18,891 nucleotides of DNA, taken from NCBI GenBank assembly GCA_000434035.1, contig FR893519.1, positions 75,510 to 94,400 on the forward strand. Direction: 5' to 3'. The stretch comes from Clostridium sp. CAG:452 (GTDB taxonomy: Bacteria > Bacillota > Clostridia > TANB77 > CAG-508). Positions 14,963-18,891 of the stretch are shown here, piece after piece. Position numbers and translations under genes: made by a program. Each line of letters begins with the position of its first letter. Positions within the stretch are counted from its first letter, which is position 1. Below the pieces are notes generated by a model. The model made no database searches. It was not told the origin of the DNA and saw only the letters and a list, made by a program, of their open reading frames with translations.

Positions 14963-16750
14963 TTAATTGATTATTATTGCTTGGCTATATAATTTTTTCC
15001 AATTACTTATAAATTTGCTTTTAGGTTGTTTTACTCCTTTTCCTACTGCTGGATCATTTAAATATACATAGTCTCCATCATACCCGATTAACACTGCACA
15101 ATGTTCCCCATCAAGTTCTGTAAATTCTCCACTTCCATCCGGATATTGCCACGTTACCCCTTGAGTTAAATCAGCACCTCTAGCTCTGCACCATATTATT
15201 ACTGGTTTTCCTTTTTCTATATAGCCGAAGATTGTATCTATTGATGAACCAGAAATGTCTGTACATGAAACGCCAGAATTTCTAAGCGCAGTTACAATTG
15301 GACCTGCAAAGCAACCATATGATCCTGTTGATTTTCCCTTTGTTGGGTGTCCCACAAAATACTTAAATGGATTTTCTCCTACCCATACTGTTTCTTCTGT
15401 TGTAGTAATTTTTGTTTCCATTTCTCCCGTTTCTTCATTTAATACTTCTGTCTTTATTTCTTTTGTTTTTGTTTCTTTTCTTTTTCCTTTTGTATCTGTT
15501 GGAGTGTTTGCAATAATTGTTGCAGAACTTACATTGTATCCAGAATATCTTGCAGCCATTGTTGCAGCAACAGCTTCACATCCTGTCGGATATCCTAAAC
15601 TAAATTGATTTATAAATGGTACTCCTTCAATATAATACATTCTTGAAGAAGAATATGATTTTAGAACTGTATATCCTACTGTTCCATTGCTTAATCTTAT
15701 TTTTGCATAGCTATTTGTTTCATCTAGTATTTCAATTTCTTCATTTCTTTTTGTAGTAGCTAACAATGTATAATTTGTTCCTGGTCCTGTTCTTACATTA
15801 AAAGAATTTATAACATATCTCTTTTTATTCGTTGGTGCATTTTGTGTAACGTGAAATTTGCATGTTGCTATTTTCCCATTGCTTGCAGTAACTTTTACAT
15901 TAGCCTCTCCTACCCCAACTGCTTTTATTTTTCCGTCTTGTACTGAGACAACAGCTGTATTTGAACTTGACCATATTATATCTTTGTTTGTTGCATTACT
16001 TGGTTTTATAGTTTCTTTTAGAATATAATTTTGTCCAACACCTAATTTTACGTCTTTTTCATCTAAACTAATACTTTCTACTTCAATTGGTTTTACAGTT
16101 ACGTTGCATTTAGCCTCTTTTTTTGTATTAATCTCTGTTACTGTTATTGTTGCTCTTCCTTCTTTGCATCCTTTTACTAACCCATCCTCCACTGTTGCTA
16201 TACTATTGTCTGAGGATTGCCAATTCAACTCTTTATAAGTTGAATTTTCTGGAACCAAAGTAGCAATTATTTTTTGTTCTCCACCTATTACTATTTCCAA
16301 TTCGCTTTTATCTAAAACAATTTCATTTAGATTAACTATGCATTTTAATGTTAATTCATTGCTTTTTTCCTCATTGTAACTTGCATAAATAGTTGCTTCT
16401 CCTTCTGCAACTCCTATAATTGTATCTCCTTCTGTTTTTATTATTTCTGGATTAGATGATATTAATGTAACGTTTTCTTTATACTTTGTTGTTTCTATTT
16501 TTATTGTCTCTCCCGCCTCAATTGTATCTTTGTCTAGATTTATTGTAAATACAGAATCATCTATTTTTGCTATTGTTTCTATTGTTTTATATTTTGTAAA
16601 TACTTTATAAATTAAAAAAAACGCTGAAACAATTATAATTATTAATAATGTATATCCTATCCACCATGGTAATTTTATTCCAATTGTTTCTTTTTTTGCA
16701 CTTTTTTCAGCTCCAGCTTCTCCTTGCTTTTCTAGTTTTTTCTCATCCAT
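14963..16750 (-). CDS. Membrane-anchored Ig-like/SH3/C39-family peptidase-like protein
   Basis: 595 aa surface protein. Cytoplasmic N-terminus, membrane anchor (about 28-48), three BIG2-type Ig-like repeats (about 66-140, 142-220, 224-302; each ends near a G-x-A-xI/V-x-V motif), a bacterial SH3 segment (about 310-370, VRTGPGTNY), then a C39_2 papain-like domain (about 374-595). Catalytic Cys391 in PTGCEAVAATM, His550 in DGEHCAVLIGYD and Asp in YLNDP are in place. The substrate is unknown; there is no export ATPase nearby as for bacteriocin C39 proteases, so a cell-wall or surface role is more likely. AGGAGG is 13 bases from ATG, rather far. It has its own repeat-bearing promoter, divergent from an XRE regulator. 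Confidence 0.85.
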   Translation of the reverse strand: MDEKKLEKQGEAGAEKSAKKETIGIKLPWWIGYTLLIIIIVSAFFLIYKVFTKYKTIETIAKIDDSVFTINLDKDTIEAGETIKIETTKYKENVTLISSNPEIIKTEGDTIIGVAEGEATIYASYNEEKSNELTLKCIVNLNEIVLDKSELEIVIGGEQKIIATLVPENSTYKELNWQSSDNSIATVEDGLVKGCKEGRATITVTEINTKKEAKCNVTVKPIEVESISLDEKDVKLGVGQNYILKETIKPSNATNKDIIWSSSNTAVVSVQDGKIKAVGVGEANVKVTASNGKIATCKFHVTQNAPTNKKRYVINSFNVRTGPGTNYTLLATTKRNEEIEILDETNSYAKIRLSNGTVGYTVLKSYSSSRMYYIEGVPFINQFSLGYPTGCEAVAATMAARYSGYNVSSATIIANTPTDTKGKRKETKTKEIKTEVLNEETGEMETKITTTEETVWVGENPFKYFVGHPTKGKSTGSYGCFAGPIVTALRNSGVSCTDISGSSIDTIFGYIEKGKPVIIWCRARGADLTQGVTWQYPDGSGEFTELDGEHCAVLIGYDGDYVYLNDPAVGKGVKQPKSKFISNWKKLYSQAIIIN

Positions 16751-16824
16751 CTTTCTTTTGTTTCCTCCTTTTTAGTTTTGTCCTAAAGTTCTCTTTTTTC
16801 TCTCATTTGTTGGTTCTTTTTTAC

Positions 16825-16853
16825 ATTTTATGCTAATATTTTGAGCATGTCAA
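16825..16853 (-). promoter_or_regulatory. Sigma-A promoter of the Ig-like/C39 gene
   Basis: TTGACA (16848-16853) and TAAAAT (16825-16830) with a 17-base spacer. The spacer contains an ATGCT...AGCAT inverted repeat (16830-16834 and 16844-16848), well placed for repression. Confidence 0.8.
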
Positions 16854-16878
16854 TATAAAAAAATCTTTTTTTGAGCAT
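16830..16878. repeat. AGCAT repeats, putative XRE operator
   Basis: TTGAGCAT occurs at 16841-16848 and 16871-16878, exactly 30 bases (about three helical turns) apart. A third, inverted copy (ATGCT) is at 16830-16834. They sit between the divergent C39 gene and XRE gene. An operator function is inferred from position. Confidence 0.5.
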
Positions 16879-16927
16879 ATAAATAATTTTATCTCAATTT
16901 TTGGTTAAAATTATATTGGTGAAGTTT

Positions 16928-17248
16928 ATGAAAAAAGTTAACGAGATAATAAAAGATTTTCGAGAGGATCATGATTTTTCACAGCAAGAAGTCGCAAAAT
17001 TTCTTAAAATTCCTCGCTCAACCTATGGACATTATGAAACCGGAAACAGTAAAGTCCCCATTGAAGTTATTATACAGTTGTCTAAGCTGTATCGCGTTAC
17101 TCCAAATGATTTTTTAGGATTTTCTAGTGATTTTGCAGGCACAGATATCTCTAAAAATCAAAAGTTATGTAATTTCATTCAAAAGGAAAATATTAATATT
17201 GATAAATTGCTCGAAATGTTAGAGCTTATTAAGAATATTAATAAATAA
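16928..17248 (+). CDS. XRE-family helix-turn-helix regulator
   Basis: 106 aa. The start at 16928 (MKKVNEI) has GGTGA upstream; a TTG at 16901 in frame is less likely. The Cro/C1-type HTH occupies residues 5-60 (FSQQEVAKFLKIPRSTYGHYE, then VPIEVIIQLSKLY and TPNDFLG). The C-terminal part (about 65-106) is short, polar and helical, with no recognised sensor domain. It probably binds the AGCAT repeats just upstream and controls the divergent C39 gene and itself; that is inference. Confidence 0.85.
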   Translation: MKKVNEIIKDFREDHDFSQQEVAKFLKIPRSTYGHYETGNSKVPIEVIIQLSKLYRVTPNDFLGFSSDFAGTDISKNQKLCNFIQKENINIDKLLEMLELIKNINK

Positions 17249-17300
17249 TTACTGTTTCCATATATTAGATGTCTAATTTTACAAAAAGGTTCAAAAAAAA

Positions 17301-17322
17301 TATCAAAGTTTTATCTTTGATA
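17301..17322. terminator. Bidirectional terminator, XRE gene and flavin reductase
   Basis: Perfect 8-bp stem TATCAAAG / CTTTGATA with a 6-base loop. Eight T follow on the minus strand and seven on the plus strand. The restored flavin reductase stop (17311-17313) lies in it. Confidence 0.88.
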
Positions 17323-17896
17323 TTTTTTTAATTGTTTCTTTTTCTGTACTGAATATCCAAATTTTCCAACTTGCTTTCCAAGTTCAAAATATTTTCCGTT
17401 TGCATAAGCAATCAGATCGCATTTTGTTATATCAAAAGCGCCTTTTTCATCTATATACTTTTCATCTGCATTTATTGATAAAACATCTGCAATAAATGCA
17501 GTGTGACTTCCGAAGCTCTTTTATTTCTTTTACTCTACATTCAACTGATACTGGGCTTTCTTTTATTGCTGGACATTTTACAAAGTTTGATTTTTCCTTT
17601 GTTAGCTTCATTTCTTTAAATTTATCGAAATTTTTTCCAGATTTAACTCCACACCAATCAGTTGCATATGCTAACTCTTTAGTTGTTAAATTTATTACAA
17701 ATTCCCCTGTTTCTTTTATAATATTATATGAATATCTTTCTGGTCTTACAGAAATGTAACACATTGCCGGATTTGTGTTTAATATTCCTGTCCATGCAAC
17801 AGTTATTATATTCGATTTTTCCATGTCTCCGCAAGAAACCATTACTGCTGGTATTGGATATATAAATGTTCCCGGCTTCCATATTGTTTTTGCCAT
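17311..17896 (-). CDS. Flavin reductase-like protein with one +1 shift at CGG
   Basis: FMN-binding split-barrel flavin reductase family, usually reducing or binding FMN with NAD(P)H; the physiological partner is unknown. The uninterrupted frame stops at 17462 after an abnormal end. Skipping the C of CGG (plus-strand G 17512) joins 17896-17513 to 17511-17311 and gives 194 aa, the normal family length. Conserved parts: IPAVMVSCGD, NIITVAWTG, NPAMCYISVRPERYS, FVINL (N-terminal), and after the shift LGSHTAFIADV, DLIAYANGKYFELG and GKFGYS. The restored Gly lies in the family's typical hSHTxFhA-like segment. Own promoter at 17920-17948. GGATGGAG before ATG. Confidence 0.88.
17510..17512 (-). other. 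CGG +1 recoding site, flavin reductase
   Basis: Coding strand reads GAG CTT CGG AAG and stops 17 codons later. Dropping the C (plus-strand G 17512) gives CTT GGA AGT CAC and 66 more residues ending exactly in the terminator. Confidence 0.85.
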
Positions 17897-17919
17897 TTTT
17901 CTCCATCCTTTCTTTTGTT

Positions 17920-17948
17920 ATTATATATTAATTAGATTATATTTTCAA
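17920..17948 (-). promoter_or_regulatory. Sigma-A promoter of the flavin reductase gene
   Basis: TTGAAA (17943-17948) and TATAAT (17920-17925) with a 17-base spacer. Confidence 0.75.
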
Positions 17949-17988
17949 ATATATTGATAAAACAAATTACTATTTATCTTACTTTTTC

Positions 17989-18017
17989 TTTACTTTTTTA
18001 CTTTTTGTTATTATAAT
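17989..18017 (+). promoter_or_regulatory. Possible xpt promoter
   Basis: TATAAT at 18012-18017 with a weak TTTACT 17 bases upstream. The transcript would start only about 14 bases before the ATG, leaving no room for a purine riboswitch. Confidence 0.4.
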
Positions 18018-18037
18018 ATTAAAAGGATGTGATAATA

Positions 18038-18610
18038 ATGAATTTATTAAAAGATAGAATCTTAAAAGATGGTAAAGCTTTAAGTAGCGAAATATTAAAA
18101 GTTGATAGTTTTATAAATCATCAAGTTGACCCAGAACTTATGAAAGAAATTGGAATAGAATTTGCAAAATATTTTAAAGATAAAAACATTACAAAAGTAT
18201 TTACAATAGAAAGTTCCGGTATTGCTCCTGCTCTTATGACAGCAATTGAACTTAATGTTCCTATGGTAATATTAAAAAAACAAACTTCAAAAATTTTAGA
18301 TGATAACTTTTATCAAACAGAAGTAAAATCTTTTACTAAGAACAATATTTATAATTTGACAGTATCTAAAAAATACATTAATGAAAATGATAATATACTA
18401 GTAATTGATGATTTTTTAGCAAACGGTGAAGCTGGTAAAGGTGCAATAAGGCTTATTGAATCAGCTAATGCTAATGTTTCTGGTATTGGAATAGTAATTG
18501 AAAAATCTTTCCAACCTGGCAGAGAAATTTTAGATAAAATGGGATATGACGTTTATTCTTTAGCTAGGATTAAATCTTTAGATAATAACAAAATTGAATT
18601 TTTAGACTAA
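18038..18610 (+). CDS. xpt: Xanthine phosphoribosyltransferase
   Basis: Salvages xanthine to XMP using PRPP. 190 aa; the start at 18038 follows AAGGATGTGAT, one mismatch from the ideal site, and beats the in-frame GTG at 18029. Type I PRTase features: VFTIESSGIAPAL, and the PRPP loop VIDDFLANGEA; a C-terminal FQPGRE and SLARI are typical of Xpt. No partner permease (pbuX) follows; a terminator does. Intact, with no in-frame CGG. Confidence 0.94.
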   Translation: MNLLKDRILKDGKALSSEILKVDSFINHQVDPELMKEIGIEFAKYFKDKNITKVFTIESSGIAPALMTAIELNVPMVILKKQTSKILDDNFYQTEVKSFTKNNIYNLTVSKKYINENDNILVIDDFLANGEAGKGAIRLIESANANVSGIGIVIEKSFQPGREILDKMGYDVYSLARIKSLDNNKIEFLD

Positions 18611-18616
18611 GAACAA

Positions 18617-18648
18617 AGCATAGTTATATAATTGTATATAACTATGCT
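18617..18648 (+). terminator. xpt terminator
   Basis: Perfect 14-bp stem (18617-18630 and 18635-18648) with an ATTG loop, seven bases after the xpt stop and followed by a T-rich stretch. Confidence 0.8.
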
Positions 18649-18664
18649 CTTATTTATATAATTA

Positions 18665-18714
18665 AGGAACATACATTAATCTATTAAAAATGTTATAGAC
18701 TAATGTATGTTCCT
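18665..18714. terminator. 20-bp hairpin between xpt and 5S rRNA
   Basis: Arms 18665-18684 and 18695-18714 pair over 20 positions with one mismatch on the plus strand (a G-U pair on the other). ATTTTTAGG follows on the plus strand; TTAATT on the minus strand. It probably ends the rRNA operon and backs up xpt termination. Confidence 0.7.
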
Positions 18715-18732
18715 ATTTTTAGGCATAAAAAA

Positions 18733-18850
18733 AATCTGGCAACGACCTATCTTTCCAGCAGGGTAACCCGCAAGTATTTTCGGCACTGACAAGCTTAACT
18801 TCTGTGTTCGGGATGGGAACAGGTGGGACCTCGTCGTAATTGTCACCAGA
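18733..18850 (-). rRNA. rrf: 5S ribosomal RNA
   Basis: Complete 5S rRNA of about 117 bases. The minus strand begins TCTGGTGACA and ends with a complementary GCCAGATT. The conserved CCCATCCCGAACACAGAAGTTAAGC segment (written here in part) lies in the middle, with CTGCTGGAAAGATAGG near the 3' end. As 5S is last in a standard operon, 23S and 16S should lie to the right, outside the window. Confidence 0.96.
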
Positions 18851-18857
18851 AAAATTT

Positions 18858-18873
18858 AGTGTGTTAGCACACT
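18858..18873 (-). other. Short hairpin in the 23S-5S spacer
   Basis: AGTGTG and CACACT form a 6-bp stem with a TTAG loop just upstream of 5S, likely a processing element. Confidence 0.4.
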
Positions 18874-18891
18874 GAAAAATATATAGACATA

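Noticed and set aside
17930..18037. Purine riboswitch upstream of xpt
   Set aside because: The leader is short and AT-rich with none of the conserved junction elements, and the likely promoter leaves only a few bases of leader.
1..18891. CRISPR array, tRNA genes, insertion sequences
   Set aside because: No regularly spaced repeats, cloverleaf-type sequences or transposase-like frames were seen.

Overview
The window is AT-rich DNA with short intergenic gaps, strong AGGAGG-type ribosome binding sites and consensus sigma-A promoters (TTGACA, 17 bp, TATAAT). Its gene set is low-GC Firmicutes: ClpE-type Clp ATPase, PgsA, a BofC-like protein, the rpmG-secE-nusG-rplK-rplA-rplJ-rplL cluster, and NlpC/P60 and Ig-like/C39 surface proteins. 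A clostridial (probably uncultured gut-type) chromosome fits best. No phage, transposon, CRISPR array or tRNA gene was seen.

Layout. Positions 1-2876 (+) hold a Clp ATPase cut by the window start, then pgsA. Positions 2881-6078 (-) hold a BofC-like membrane-anchored protein, a headless HicB-type ribbon-helix-helix remnant, and comEC. Positions 6110-7507 (-) hold an SH3/NlpC-P60 cell-wall hydrolase with a perfect consensus promoter; comEC follows it directly. Positions 7519-10431 (-) hold comM, dprA and yraN behind one promoter. Then come mtnN and the ribosomal cluster 11176-14908 (-), with an rplJ (L10) leader/attenuator and a possible L1 control site. Positions 14963-17248 hold an Ig-like/SH3/C39 peptidase-like surface protein divergent from an XRE-family regulator, with AGCAT repeats in the shared promoter region. 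Then come a flavin reductase (-), xpt (+), two strong hairpins, and the 5S rRNA (-) of an rRNA operon that continues beyond the right edge.

The main discovery candidate is a recoding pattern. comEC, comM and the flavin reductase each look broken by frameshifts: two in comEC, three in comM, one in the reductase. All six have the same form. The reading frame runs into a CGG codon, and homology to the family resumes if the C is skipped and the next three bases are read as GGA or GGG (Gly). I checked by eye every CGG trinucleotide in the real genes; no other one lies in the reading frame. So in-frame CGG and +1 shift coincide 6 of 6 in both directions. With the shifts the proteins reach normal family lengths: ComEC about 789 aa, ComM 510 aa, flavin reductase 194 aa. 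One shift restores the ComM Walker A loop and another restores the ComEC N-terminal membrane segment. I infer that CGG is not decoded as Arg here and that CGGR acts either as a +1 frameshift site or as a four-base glycine codon. Five of the six sites lie in DNA-uptake/transformation genes; the ribosomal, chaperone and housekeeping genes have none. A systematic sequencing or assembly artefact is the main alternative.
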